A stretch of DNA of 16,217 nt. Origin: an uncultured Bacilli bacterium (lineage in GTDB: Bacteria > Bacillota_I > Bacilli_A > RF39 > UBA660). The number at the start of each line of letters is the position of its first letter. Positions within the stretch are counted from its first letter, which is position 1. The position numbers and the translations under genes were made by a program. A model generated the notes under the pieces. That model saw only the letters and a list, made by a program, of their open reading frames with translations, was not told the origin of the DNA and ran no database searches. Below, piece by piece: positions 7,995 through 15,231 of the stretch. The stretch covers positions 1-16,217 of the forward strand of contig CALVJU010000101.1 in assembly GCA_944332375.1 (NCBI GenBank), in the 5' to 3' direction.

Positions 7995-9779
7995 TTATAA
8001 TCCGCCACCTGCTCCAAAAGAATCTAATTCTTGATCAGATGGAATAACATGTATTTGCATTCTTCGGTTACCACATACAAACAATGCTTCACCTTGATTA
8101 TAACGTTTAATGCTTTCCATTTCACTATCATTAAGATCAATTAAACGAGCTAAATCTTCAACTGCCTGTTTCTTCAATCCCATGACAAGATAATAAGAAG
8201 CATTATCAAAAATAGCCTTTCCATGTATAATTACATTTGGATCACTAAAGTCACTTGGTTGTTGTGTACTAATAATCGTTCCTGTATTGTATTTACGTGC
8301 ACGTCTTTGAATTTGTGCTAAAAACTCAGCTCCTATCTCATTCTTACCACTTAATAGAACATGAGCTTCATCAACTGATAACACAGTATTTACGCTTTTA
8401 TCTAATGTCATACCCCATGCATATTTTAAGATGTTAAAGAATAACGCATTACGAATGTTTGTATCTGTATTCATTAACTCTCTAATATTGAATACTACAA
8501 AGTCACTATGTGGTTGAATGGTTGTATGGCCATCAAAATAGAAACGCAATTCATGAACGATTGGTCTAATCTTCATTTCTAAATATTCTAAGACCTCTCT
8601 TTCACGTGTTCTTTCTGGCATTGCATTTAAACGACCAACAATTGTTTCATACACATGGCTAAATGTCGGATAATCTTTAGATGTAAATTTGGTGAAATCA
8701 GAGTTAAAATCTATTCCAAAACGACGATAAGTATCTTGTACTACTTCACTAAATAAATTTAATACATCTCCAGGAATTTCTGGATCATAATAACGTAAAA
8801 ATGCTTTTAATGAAAGTAATGTACTTGTAAGAATGGAATGACTAGAACCAGCTCGTAATTCTTCATCATCCGCATCTAAGAGAATTTCAAATGGATTAAT
8901 CATACCAAATTCTCCACCACGTCCTAGGTCAATAAAATCACCTTTATAAAGACGTGCCATTTCCTCTAATTCACCTTCAGGGTCAATTGCGATCACCTTA
9001 TAACCATTTCTAAAATGACTACGTAACATCATCTTCATCGATGTTGACTTACCACTACCAGATGTACCAAGTATAATCAAATTGGCATTATTACGATTTT
9101 GTTCTTTTTGAATTTGATATAAGAATTGATTAAACAAAATGACTCCTCCTGAGAAATCAACTCCAAGTAATGTAGCCAAGCCAGGATCTTTGATACTATC
9201 AAAGATGAATGGATACATTGCAGCAATTGTAGGAGAAGGAATCGGAGTACCAATTCTCTCTTCAATATCTTGATCTGGGAAAATAGGAAGAATTGATTTC
9301 AAGACTTTCTCTTGTTCAAAACGCAGAGGAACAGCTCTTAGTTGCATTGCCTCTAAGTAATTCTTTATCTGCATTTTTTTATTTGTCAATTCTTCTTCAC
9401 TATCCGCAGTAATCATAATGTGTAGTTGAAAGTCATATATTTTCGCCTGCGTTGCAGCAATCATTTGAATAAATGCTTCTAGTGACTCATAATCTTGACG
9501 AATACGTTCTTGAATCGTCTTGTCTCTTTCTTGTTGATATTGTTCTTTCAACTCAGCAATTTCCTTATTTAACATTTTCGAAATTTCACTATATGCGAAT
9601 GGAATATGCTTAATTACCATCTTGATTCCAGACATACTAGTAAGATCAGATAAAAATCCTGGTGCAATATATTTTGGATAAGAAATAACAGTTAAAATTG
9701 TCGCATATTTATCACTGATAATAAAATCAGAAGGCCTAAATTCTAATCCTTTAGGCGCGATTTGTGCTTTAATATCCAC
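7995..9779 (-). CDS. VirB4/TraC-like conjugation-type ATPase, main (motor) part
   Basis: The 594-residue protein carries the latter part of a VirB4 N-domain (about 1-200, including a charged helix 70-100) and the full RecA-like motor: Walker A GTSGSGKS (238-245), IDPEGE (265-270), Walker B TVLSVDEAHVLL (465-476, with Asp470-Glu471) and an arginine-rich RRARKYNTGTIISTQQPSD (492-510). VirB4 energises pilus or channel assembly and substrate transfer at the inner membrane face. The start is a GTG, fixed by an in-frame TGA three codons upstream (TGA TGT CAG GTG), with GGTGA as a ribosome site. The last 11 bases of the preceding ORF overlap it. The two ORFs together total 786 residues, the usual length of a single VirB4, so this is a split VirB4. 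No terminator separates it from the hydrolase gene, 41 bases downstream. Confidence 0.93.
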   Translation of the reverse strand: MDIKAQIAPKGLEFRPSDFIISDKYATILTVISYPKYIAPGFLSDLTSMSGIKMVIKHIPFAYSEISKMLNKEIAELKEQYQQERDKTIQERIRQDYESLEAFIQMIAATQAKIYDFQLHIMITADSEEELTNKKMQIKNYLEAMQLRAVPLRFEQEKVLKSILPIFPDQDIEERIGTPIPSPTIAAMYPFIFDSIKDPGLATLLGVDFSGGVILFNQFLYQIQKEQNRNNANLIILGTSGSGKSTSMKMMLRSHFRNGYKVIAIDPEGELEEMARLYKGDFIDLGRGGEFGMINPFEILLDADDEELRAGSSHSILTSTLLSLKAFLRYYDPEIPGDVLNLFSEVVQDTYRRFGIDFNSDFTKFTSKDYPTFSHVYETIVGRLNAMPERTREREVLEYLEMKIRPIVHELRFYFDGHTTIQPHSDFVVFNIRELMNTDTNIRNALFFNILKYAWGMTLDKSVNTVLSVDEAHVLLSGKNEIGAEFLAQIQRRARKYNTGTIISTQQPSDFSDPNVIIHGKAIFDNASYYLVMGLKKQAVEDLARLIDLNDSEMESIKRYNQGEALFVCGNRRMQIHVIPSDQELDSFGAGGGL

Positions 9780-10347
9780 CTGACATCACCGTCCCAAACG
9801 TAGTGGATTGTCCACCATTTAAAAAGTTATCCAAAATAATACGTAAATCTTCATTCGTAGTTTGAAAGCAAGTTAATCCTGCATTAGCAAACTGTGTAAT
9901 CAAATTACGAAGACGTTTTTGAATTTTATCTTCGTCCTTTTCTTTAAAAAGTAAATAATACTCAGTATCAACAATATTATTGTTAATAAAGTAATTTCCC
10001 TTATTAATATCTTCGACACACAACTTACGACGAATTGGATCTGAAATACTTTGATATAGTAATTGTAATTGCGATAAATAAACACTAATGTCAACTGGTC
10101 GATCAGCGGCAATAACCCAAAATTCATAATCAATTGTATTGTATACATTTCTTAAATTTGAAATCATTGCAGCTTGTGTACCACGATCTAAAATGAATAA
10201 ATTTCTTGGCATAATTTTCACACCAGTTACTTTCAAATTGTTATCCAAAATAATTGTTCCGTTCTTGATGTCTTTTACAGGTACAAACTCTGTAGTATAC
10301 TTACCTTTTATCTGTGCCACGGCGAATACACCAACCTTCCCATTCAA
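9769..10347 (-). CDS. VirB4 N-terminal domain encoded as a separate ORF
   Basis: The 192-residue protein has no membrane segment and no ATP-binding motif. Its pattern (NGTIILDNNLKVTGVKI, then NLFILDRG and a mixed alpha/beta region with VYLSQLQLLYQ and YYLLFKEKDEDKIQKRLRNL) resembles the N-terminal domain of VirB4/TraC ATPases, and it lies exactly where that domain would be, ending in an 11-base overlap with the motor ORF in a different frame. It is therefore read as half of a split VirB4. Nothing suggests decay: both halves are intact and tightly coupled. The longest start is a TTG at 10347, overlapping the PrgI-like gene by 47 bases; a GTG at 10320 is an alternative that shortens the overlap to 20 bases, and the true start is uncertain. 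The family assignment rests mainly on position and general pattern. Confidence 0.75.
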   Translation of the reverse strand: MNGKVGVFAVAQIKGKYTTEFVPVKDIKNGTIILDNNLKVTGVKIMPRNLFILDRGTQAAMISNLRNVYNTIDYEFWVIAADRPVDISVYLSQLQLLYQSISDPIRRKLCVEDINKGNYFINNNIVDTEYYLLFKEKDEDKIQKRLRNLITQFANAGLTCFQTTNEDLRIILDNFLNGGQSTTFGTVMSGGY

Positions 10348-10618
10348 ATTGTCTTCTTTCTGTATAGAAATGAAATACTTCCTGTAAAAATGTTAAAACA
10401 TTATGATAGTTAGGAACTGGCATTACTAAGAATCCAGTTACTAATGCAGGAGCTAAAACAACTATTGTGATGAACGTAGAACTTAATGGAACGACCATCA
10501 AAAGAAATAGAGTAATAGCTAGTCCAAAACCAAACATAATAAGATCAAATATTGTAAACAATCCAAATATTAACCTAGATCGTTTGGAATTGGCAGGAAT
10601 TAAATAATCTTCGTTCAT
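10301..10618 (-). CDS. PrgI/TcpE-like (VirB3-type) inner-membrane T4SS subunit
   Basis: The 105-residue protein has a short polar N-terminus with the YLIPAN motif (5-10), two close hydrophobic segments (about 15-42 and 48-67) joined by a tight turn, and a C-terminal tail with aromatic residues (FHFYTERRQFEWEGW, 82-96). This layout matches the PrgI family of Gram-positive conjugation systems, the counterpart of VirB3, which docks with VirB4 at the membrane. The gene lies directly before the VirB4 ORFs, the conserved order for VirB3-VirB4 pairs, and overlaps the next ORF. The start ATG follows AAAGGGTGTG at rather long spacing. The 23-base gap from the VirB6-like gene implies one transcript. 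Confidence 0.82.
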   Translation of the reverse strand: MNEDYLIPANSKRSRLIFGLFTIFDLIMFGFGLAITLFLLMVVPLSSTFITIVVLAPALVTGFLVMPVPNYHNVLTFLQEVFHFYTERRQFEWEGWCIRRGTDKR

Positions 10619-10641
10619 TTCGTATCACACCCTTTCTTTCT

Positions 10642-12540
10642 TTAATTATCATGCTTACCAGCACCCTGCGACTTTTCAAGCTTTTCTCTTTCGTCTTTAA
10701 GCTCTTTTGATCTAGCTTGAAGTCTACGAACTTCTTGTCTTTGAGTCTCAATACCAACAAAATCTGATTCCTGTACAATTCCTTGTACACCATCTTGTTG
10801 CATCCTATTTGCAGCATCTTGAATAACACGTTCTCTTTGTTTTACATTCAAGCCTTGCAGATCAGCATCTGTAAGATAAGAATAACCTCGTTGATCTTTA
10901 GTACTTTTAGCCAACTCTGCAAGATAATTTTGGTAAACTCCATCTTCGCCTTCACTTAAAGAATTATAATAATCCCTCATTGATTTACTCTGATATCCAT
11001 TAAGTGAATTAATACGTCCTTCAAAAGCCTGGCTAGCCGAACGTTCATCTCTCTCAACATTTCCAATTAAATCTGCTAATTCATTTAATCGTCCCTGACG
11101 TACATTAGATTCACCAGAATTAATCTTAGCACCAGTAGTTGAACTTACAAAATTGGCCATTTTTTCCTTCCAGCCATATCCTAAAGCTCTGTCTTCACGA
11201 GCATTTGTCGTTGCGATACGTCCAGCTCTAATTGCATCCATAGGACTCTTTCCACTCATTCCAAATTTTCCAGAGCGGAAAAAACCTGAACCCATTCCTC
11301 CTAAAGTACTAGTTAAAGGTCTCATGCCTCCAAATTTTTCACGATATTGTTCAGCATATTTTGCATCTTTCCATGTCCCATCTTCATTCATATATTTCTG
11401 TTTAAATTGGTGTCTTCCAAAAAGATTTGCTCCCAAGTTAGCAGCACCACCTACAAGAGAACCACCTAATGCACCAAGGAAAGCACTTGTACCATTTGAA
11501 GAGAATGCTTTTTCGGATTGAATTCCAGTCACATCTTCAATTAACTTAGGTACTTGTCTTGCAAACAATAATAGTCCGATAATAATAAATGCTCCAAGTA
11601 ACCAATTTGAACCGACACTAGAATATACATATTGTTGTGTATCTGCATCAAACATATAATATCCTAAACCATTCTGTCTTACGATTTCACTAATAATAAA
11701 TATAACAAAATAAATAGTAATTAAACGAATGAATAAACTTAAGAAACTAGAAGTACATTGCTTAAGCCAATTATTAAATACATTATTTCCCTTTGACTCA
11801 TCAATATATGCTAGAATTGGAACTGGCGCAATGAGTTGCAAAAATGCCAGTTTTACTGCACGAACAGCAATATCAAAACAATACATAACAAGCATCCAAG
11901 CAACATATGCTCCAGCAATCGAAGATATAACAAAACTATAATCATAATCATGACTTGCAATAATATCACCAAAGTCATCTACTGAATCCGCAGTCGCATA
12001 AATACATGCTGGATCATTCCCAGTTTCTCCACTACATTGGTCTGGAGTTTTTACTTCAATACTAGAATTAACCGGATGGAAGAATCCCTTAAACACTTGT
12101 ACCGATATCGTCTGTCCACCATCCTCATAACTTGCTTCCAAATCCGCATCACTAGCACTCGAAGCACCTAAAATCAAATTACCTAATACATTGTCTCGTA
12201 TAATGTATGATTGAATACGATAAGCTAGTGTAAAAATATTCGGTGCCACAACAAGCAAAACTAATGAAATGACAATTCTTTGAACCAGTTTCCCACCGCC
12301 ACTTTGTATTTTATCCGGGCTCACCATCATTGTAATTAAAGAAATTGCCACTTTAAACATCATAAAAACGCCAACAATCACATAGATTCTTTGGGCAAAT
12401 GATTCAATTGTCGTATCGGCTAAAATGGATACATTTGACAATTGAAAAAACAAATTATAAACAGATTGAATCAATCCATAGACAACACAGTCTAATCCGA
12501 AAAAAATAGGATAAATAAATGTTCTAACTAGCCAATCCAC
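10642..12540 (-). CDS. VirB6/TrbL-like polytopic channel protein
   Basis: The 632-residue protein has several membrane helices (about 8-30, 50-73, 87-108, 203-222, 230-247, 265-287, 312-333, with a small-residue hydrophobic stretch 354-374) and a polar, charged, largely helical C-terminal part (about 380-632). The stretch LQLIAPVPILAYIDESKG (234-251) followed by a helix pair is the typical central core of VirB6/TrbL proteins, which form the inner-membrane channel. A loop between helices 3 and 4 (about 110-202), predicted outside, contains Cys169 and Cys179. The start is a GTG at 12540 with AAGGAG about 10 bases upstream. The nearer ATG is out of frame and meets TAG after 7 codons. A strong terminator and a new promoter lie just upstream. 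The order VirB6-PrgI-VirB4 is classic. Confidence 0.87.
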   Translation of the reverse strand: MDWLVRTFIYPIFFGLDCVVYGLIQSVYNLFFQLSNVSILADTTIESFAQRIYVIVGVFMMFKVAISLITMMVSPDKIQSGGGKLVQRIVISLVLLVVAPNIFTLAYRIQSYIIRDNVLGNLILGASSASDADLEASYEDGGQTISVQVFKGFFHPVNSSIEVKTPDQCSGETGNDPACIYATADSVDDFGDIIASHDYDYSFVISSIAGAYVAWMLVMYCFDIAVRAVKLAFLQLIAPVPILAYIDESKGNNVFNNWLKQCTSSFLSLFIRLITIYFVIFIISEIVRQNGLGYYMFDADTQQYVYSSVGSNWLLGAFIIIGLLLFARQVPKLIEDVTGIQSEKAFSSNGTSAFLGALGGSLVGGAANLGANLFGRHQFKQKYMNEDGTWKDAKYAEQYREKFGGMRPLTSTLGGMGSGFFRSGKFGMSGKSPMDAIRAGRIATTNAREDRALGYGWKEKMANFVSSTTGAKINSGESNVRQGRLNELADLIGNVERDERSASQAFEGRINSLNGYQSKSMRDYYNSLSEGEDGVYQNYLAELAKSTKDQRGYSYLTDADLQGLNVKQRERVIQDAANRMQQDGVQGIVQESDFVGIETQRQEVRRLQARSKELKDEREKLEKSQGAGKHDN

Positions 12541-12578
12541 CGTTCATCCACTCCTTATAAAAGTATATATACAAAATT

Positions 12579-12607
12579 ATTATATCATAAAAAAAAGTAA
12601 TTATAAA
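12579..12607 (-). promoter_or_regulatory. Probable extended -10 promoter for the VirB6-PrgI-VirB4-hydrolase unit
   Basis: TATAAT (12584..12579 on the minus strand) is preceded by TGA, giving an extended -10. At a 17-base spacer lies TTTATA, a 4 of 6 match to the -35 consensus. The promoter overlaps the 3' half of the preceding terminator hairpin, so ending one transcript and starting the next are packed in under 60 bases. Confidence 0.5.
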
Positions 12608-12634
12608 ACACTTTTTCTTGTTATAATTACTTTT
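12589..12634 (-). terminator. Strong Rho-independent terminator after the Cys-rich VirB2-like gene
   Basis: On the minus strand AAAAGTAATTATAA (12634..12621) pairs perfectly with TTATAATTACTTTT (12606..12593), a 14-bp stem with a 14-base loop, ending in a run of eight T residues. The stop codon TAA (12629..12627) is inside the first arm. It is AT-rich but long, and is the clearest terminator in the secretion cluster. Confidence 0.75.
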
Positions 12635-13295
12635 CCCCACATTCATTATTTAATAAACAATTCATACATGGTACAACGTTCTCGCCGGCTCCAGATTTTG
12701 CCAATAGATCAGCGGTAAATTGTACAATCTGCATAACAAAGAACACTGCTAATCCCGCAACCAAACGATTGATAAATTTCTTCCCTGCTTTATTTGTCGC
12801 ATCAGCATCTTGTGCAACTGTCGCTTTAGCAAAGTCAAGCATTCCCATAATAATCATAATAAATGGAGTAGCTATTTTTAACAAATTATATATATTGGAA
12901 ACAAATCTTGGTAATCTTTGATCAATTTCTAAACTGGTACCACACATAACAGTCGTATCAGGTGTTACCTCTTGTCTGTTTTGTAAATCTATAATACAAG
13001 CATTCACCCTAGAGTGATCACATCCATCCACATTTCCACCACATATCGTACGAATACATGTCTCTGTATTTTTCCCATCTTGTATAATCTCTTCTTCAGG
13101 TTCAGGAGAAGCAGATTCTTCCGGTTCTTTTAAATTCGCGCAGCTTGCCAAACAAGATGATTTATCTGCGCTAGATGAATTATTGCATCGATTTACACAA
13201 GCATTATATTCCTCATCGTTTGCCTTGACCTGATATGGGCTGATAATAATTAACAAAGTCATTAATGCCAAAAAAGGAAGAAATTTCTTTTTCAT
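12627..13295 (-). CDS. Exported VirB2/TrbC-like protein with Cys-rich N-terminal ectodomain
   Basis: The 222-residue protein has a signal peptide (Lys-rich start, hydrophobic 5-20, likely cleavage after VKA at 25). It is followed by a Cys-rich exported region containing a twin CX3C motif (Cys33-Cys37 and Cys48-Cys52, ten residues apart), an acidic Pro/Glu linker (58-72) and Cys80, 85, 92, 100 and 118. The C-terminal part is a two-helix module (about 138-158 and 176-198) with a polar loop carrying Lys and Arg, then Cys210, 213 and 219. The module aligns with the two short downstream-strand neighbours at 13359 and 13737 (FGMxDxxKA-like and LAGxxVFFV-like cores). This is the VirB2/TrbC pilin plan of two helices with a cytoplasmic loop. 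It has its own promoter. It may be a specialised pilin, a tip or an adhesin. There are 12 Cys in the mature part. Confidence 0.78.
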   Translation of the reverse strand: MKKKFLPFLALMTLLIIISPYQVKANDEEYNACVNRCNNSSSADKSSCLASCANLKEPEESASPEPEEEIIQDGKNTETCIRTICGGNVDGCDHSRVNACIIDLQNRQEVTPDTTVMCGTSLEIDQRLPRFVSNIYNLLKIATPFIMIIMGMLDFAKATVAQDADATNKAGKKFINRLVAGLAVFFVMQIVQFTADLLAKSGAGENVVPCMNCLLNNECGEK

Positions 13296-13312
13296 ATCTA
13301 CTCACCACACTT

Positions 13313-13342
13313 ATTATAACATTCTATTCTATTTCTTTTCAA
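13313..13342 (-). promoter_or_regulatory. Probable extended -10 promoter for the Cys-rich VirB2-like gene
   Basis: TTGAAA (13342..13337 on the minus strand), an 18-base spacer, then TATAAT (13318..13313) with TGT before it. The start ATG is only 17 bases after the -10, so the transcript would begin almost at the GGTGAG ribosome site, giving a very short leader. The promoter begins within the T tract of the preceding terminator. Confidence 0.6.
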
Positions 13343-13369
13343 GAAAAAATGAACATTTCTACTGTTCAT
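13341..13369 (-). terminator. Rho-independent terminator after the second short VirB2-like gene
   Basis: ATGAACA (13369..13363 on the minus strand), a 7-base loop, then TGTTCAT (13355..13349), followed by a T tract (complement of 13344..13349). The stop codon TAG (13361..13359) lies across the loop and the edge of the structure. Confidence 0.65.
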
Positions 13370-13700
13370 CTAATATTTCTTGAATACATTCTAATGCTTC
13401 ATAATCATCTGTTGATCTTCCATCAGTCTCAGCTGAGTCTATTACTCTAAGCATAAAAGTTGTAACACTTATTACAAAAAATACAAGTGCACCAGCTAAC
13501 AGTTTTCTCAAAAAAAGCATTTGATACTTTTTCATATCCTTATCTTCTTTTGCAACAACTGCCTTTGCTAGATCAACCATACCAAAAATAACCAGCAATA
13601 ATGGAACACCGATACGGATAAATTCAATAATATAAGCAACTGTTTTGATAATGAAATCTGGGACAGGCTCTCCGCCTATACTACAATCTAATATCCACAT
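13359..13700 (-). CDS. VirB2/TrbC-like two-TM pilin-type protein, paralog 2
   Basis: The 113-residue protein has no signal peptide. A short N-terminus with Cys6 (LDCSIGG) leads to helix 1 (about 20-49, GVPLLLVIFGMVDLAKAVV), a charged loop KEDKDMKKYQ (51-60), helix 2 (about 65-86, LLAGALVFFVISV) and an acidic tail with Cys105. It is clearly paralogous to the neighbour at 13737 (same length, same motifs and Cys positions). The positive-inside rule puts the loop in the cytoplasm and both ends, each with one Cys, outside. This is the topology of VirB2/TrbC pilin subunits in the membrane. The ribosome site is poor (TAGAGAT just before the ATG), in contrast to the first paralog, and a hairpin precedes the gene, so lower expression is likely. 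A role as a pilin or minor channel subunit is inferred. Confidence 0.78.
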   Translation of the reverse strand: MWILDCSIGGEPVPDFIIKTVAYIIEFIRIGVPLLLVIFGMVDLAKAVVAKEDKDMKKYQMLFLRKLLAGALVFFVISVTTFMLRVIDSAETDGRSTDDYEALECIQEILDEQ

Positions 13701-13710
13701 ATCTCTATAA

Positions 13711-13741
13711 AAACAAAAGAGTAATTACAAAAGTAATTACT
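13711..13741 (-). terminator. Hairpin between the two short VirB2-like genes: terminator or attenuator
   Basis: On the minus strand GTAATTAC, TTTT, GTAATTAC forms an 8-bp stem, 9 bp with the flanking A-T pair (13741..13720), followed by the T-rich TCTTTTGTTTTT. Each arm is itself palindromic. The TAA stop of paralog 1 (13739..13737) lies in the first arm. As no clear promoter follows before the next gene, partial termination would lower expression of paralog 2 relative to paralog 1. Confidence 0.6.
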
Positions 13742-14063
13742 GACCAAACATCTCTGTTAAACAACCAACCGCACCAGATTCACCATTATCAGCCGCACTA
13801 TCTAATACTCTAATTAAGAATTGAACAACAGTAATAACAAAGAATACCAATGCAGCAGCAAGTAGACGCTTTATGAAAGTTTGTTGTGCCTTCTTAATAT
13901 CATCTTCCTTACTTTGCATAACTGCTTTTCCCAAGTCAATCATACCAAAAACAACTAATAATACTGGAACTCCAATTTTAATACCTGTAACAATATAACT
14001 AATAATATTCGTAATCATAGATGGAATTACTACTCCACCGATATCACATGCTAATGTAAACAT
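13737..14063 (-). CDS. VirB2/TrbC-like two-TM pilin-type protein, paralog 1 (likely most highly expressed)
   Basis: The 108-residue protein has the same plan as its neighbour at 13359: Cys6 in LACDIGG, helix 1 (about 20-49, GVPVLLVVFGMIDLGKAV), charged loop SKEDDIKKAQ (51-60), helix 2 (about 66-86, LLAAALVFFVITV), and a short tail with Cys101. N- and C-termini are predicted outside. It lacks a cleavable signal peptide; the LAC at residues 4-6 is too close to the start to be a lipobox. It has the best promoter in the window (TTGACA, 17, TATACT) and an excellent GGGAGGTAA ribosome site, which fits a major structural subunit needed in large amounts. Homology to VirB2/TrbC is judged from topology, size, loop charge and gene context, not from an alignment to known pilins. 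Confidence 0.8.
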   Translation of the reverse strand: MFTLACDIGGVVIPSMITNIISYIVTGIKIGVPVLLVVFGMIDLGKAVMQSKEDDIKKAQQTFIKRLLAAALVFFVITVVQFLIRVLDSAADNGESGAVGCLTEMFGQ

Positions 14064-14087
14064 AAATTACCTCCCTCATTCAAATAT

Positions 14088-14116
14088 AGTATAGCGAATA
14101 AATCACTTTTTGTCAA
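14088..14116 (-). promoter_or_regulatory. Strong consensus sigma-A promoter before the first VirB2-like gene
   Basis: TTGACA (14116..14111 on the minus strand), a 17-base spacer and TATACT (14093..14088): a perfect -35 and a 5 of 6 match at -10. The leader is about 17 bases and contains GGGAGGTAA. This is the strongest promoter seen in the window. Confidence 0.8.
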
Positions 14117-14124
14117 TTTCTGTA

Positions 14125-15156
14125 TTAAAAAATTCCTAGGATTCTGTTTCTTCTTTCCGCATTCTTTCCATCAGACTGTAAAGTGAATCCTAATTTTACT
14201 AATAAATCATTCAAAGCAGGCAAATCATTTTCTCTTTCATCCAATGGTGGAAGATTGAAAAAGACTTCCATTTTTGATTCATATTCAAATTCAGCAACGT
14301 CATTACTACTCAACAAACTTTGATTTAATACAACTTTCTTATTTTTTAATTTCAGAATAATTTTTGGATCAACCATAGTTAAACGATTTAATTTAATAAT
14401 AGATGGCTCAATCAAATAAATCACATCCGTACAAGATTCGATTGCCTTCTTATCATCATTCACATCTAATAGTAATACATCGTGATCGGACAAATTAGAA
14501 ATTTTATCCTTTAACTCATCCTTATCAACACTATACATATTACGATATCTAAAAAAGCTAAACTCTCTTCTTCCTACTTCAATCGCAGCCACTTTATAAT
14601 TCTTTTCTAACTGTCTTAACATCATATAAACAAGAGTTGTCGCTCCAGAATTCTTAGTAATATTTTTCACACCCAATATTTTTGTCTGTTTTGTAACAAT
14701 CGGCTGTGATAAAGTTCCAGTTTGAGACATCGCAACATTATTATTACTTGCCTGCATTGCTGCTTGCGTCTGTGGTGTAATCACCAAGTAATGAGCAACA
14801 TCCTTATAAGTATTTGGCGTATTCAATAAATACTGGACACCATCTAAACTCTTTGTAAAATTATAAATCCCCATCGCAACTAACATAGAATAAAAATTAG
14901 GAATCGATGTATCAGCGGTATCGTCAAAAAACAAAATCACTTTACTCATATCTAATTCCACAGACAGTTGCTGTAGTTTAGAAATATCTTTGTAATCTTT
15001 AATAGCAGTTACGTCTAATATCATACGTTGAAAAAAGAAATTTTTAAAAGTTTTAATAATTTCTTCGACTTCAAATTCTCCATACATTGTTTTAATAATG
15101 TCAATGTTTAAAGATTGTAACATAGATTGATATTTATTAGCGATAATTACGTTCAT
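14125..15156 (-). CDS. TadZ/CpaE-like protein: receiver-like domain plus degenerate MinD-type ATPase domain
   Basis: The 343-residue cytoplasmic protein has an N-terminal alpha/beta domain (about 1-120) resembling a response-regulator receiver, with LDVT (47-50) where a phospho-acceptor Asp would sit and LFFDDT (75-80). After a linker (130-155) comes a SIMIBI/MinD-like domain starting KILGVKNITKNSGATTLVYM (159-178). The P-loop is degenerate: the position of the Walker Lys is Ala172 (GATT instead of GKTT) and the signature Lys position is Thr167. LLLDVND (228-234) matches the later beta-strand. TadZ/CpaE proteins with this two-domain plan help position Tad pilus machines at the cell pole, and several have atypical P-loops. 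It follows the two pseudopilin-like genes, with GGAGGTG before the ATG, and precedes the VirB2-like genes. TadZ identity is inferred from domain plan and context, and ATP hydrolysis is unlikely. Confidence 0.68.
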   Translation of the reverse strand: MNVIIANKYQSMLQSLNIDIIKTMYGEFEVEEIIKTFKNFFFQRMILDVTAIKDYKDISKLQQLSVELDMSKVILFFDDTADTSIPNFYSMLVAMGIYNFTKSLDGVQYLLNTPNTYKDVAHYLVITPQTQAAMQASNNNVAMSQTGTLSQPIVTKQTKILGVKNITKNSGATTLVYMMLRQLEKNYKVAAIEVGRREFSFFRYRNMYSVDKDELKDKISNLSDHDVLLLDVNDDKKAIESCTDVIYLIEPSIIKLNRLTMVDPKIILKLKNKKVVLNQSLLSSNDVAEFEYESKMEVFFNLPPLDERENDLPALNDLLVKLGFTLQSDGKNAERRNRILGIF

Positions 15157-15188
15157 AATTCACCTCCATGTTTTTTACTATATGAATG

Positions 15189-15216
15189 AAAAAAGACAAT
15201 AAAACAATGTTTTATT
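15189..15216 (-). terminator. Weak hairpin between the pseudopilin-like and TadZ-like genes
   Basis: AATAAAAC (15216..15209 on the minus strand), loop ATT, GTTTTATT (15205..15198), then GTC and six T residues. The stem is AT-rich with one G-C pair. It lies about 16 bases after the stop codon at 15234..15232. It may be a leaky terminator. A TATAGT follows, but I see no -35 at good spacing. Confidence 0.4.
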
Positions 15217-15231
15217 ATATCTTTTCATGCA

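Noticed and set aside
12521..12545. Seven-codon leader ORF (MNGGLAS) overlapping the VirB6 start
   Set aside because: It is the out-of-frame ATG just before the GTG start; it is too short and too close to the ribosome site to claim as a regulatory leader without conservation data.
13711..13741. GTAATTAC palindrome pair as an operator
   Set aside because: The two copies form one hairpin with a T-rich tail at a gene end, which a terminator explains better; no copy is near a promoter -10 or -35.
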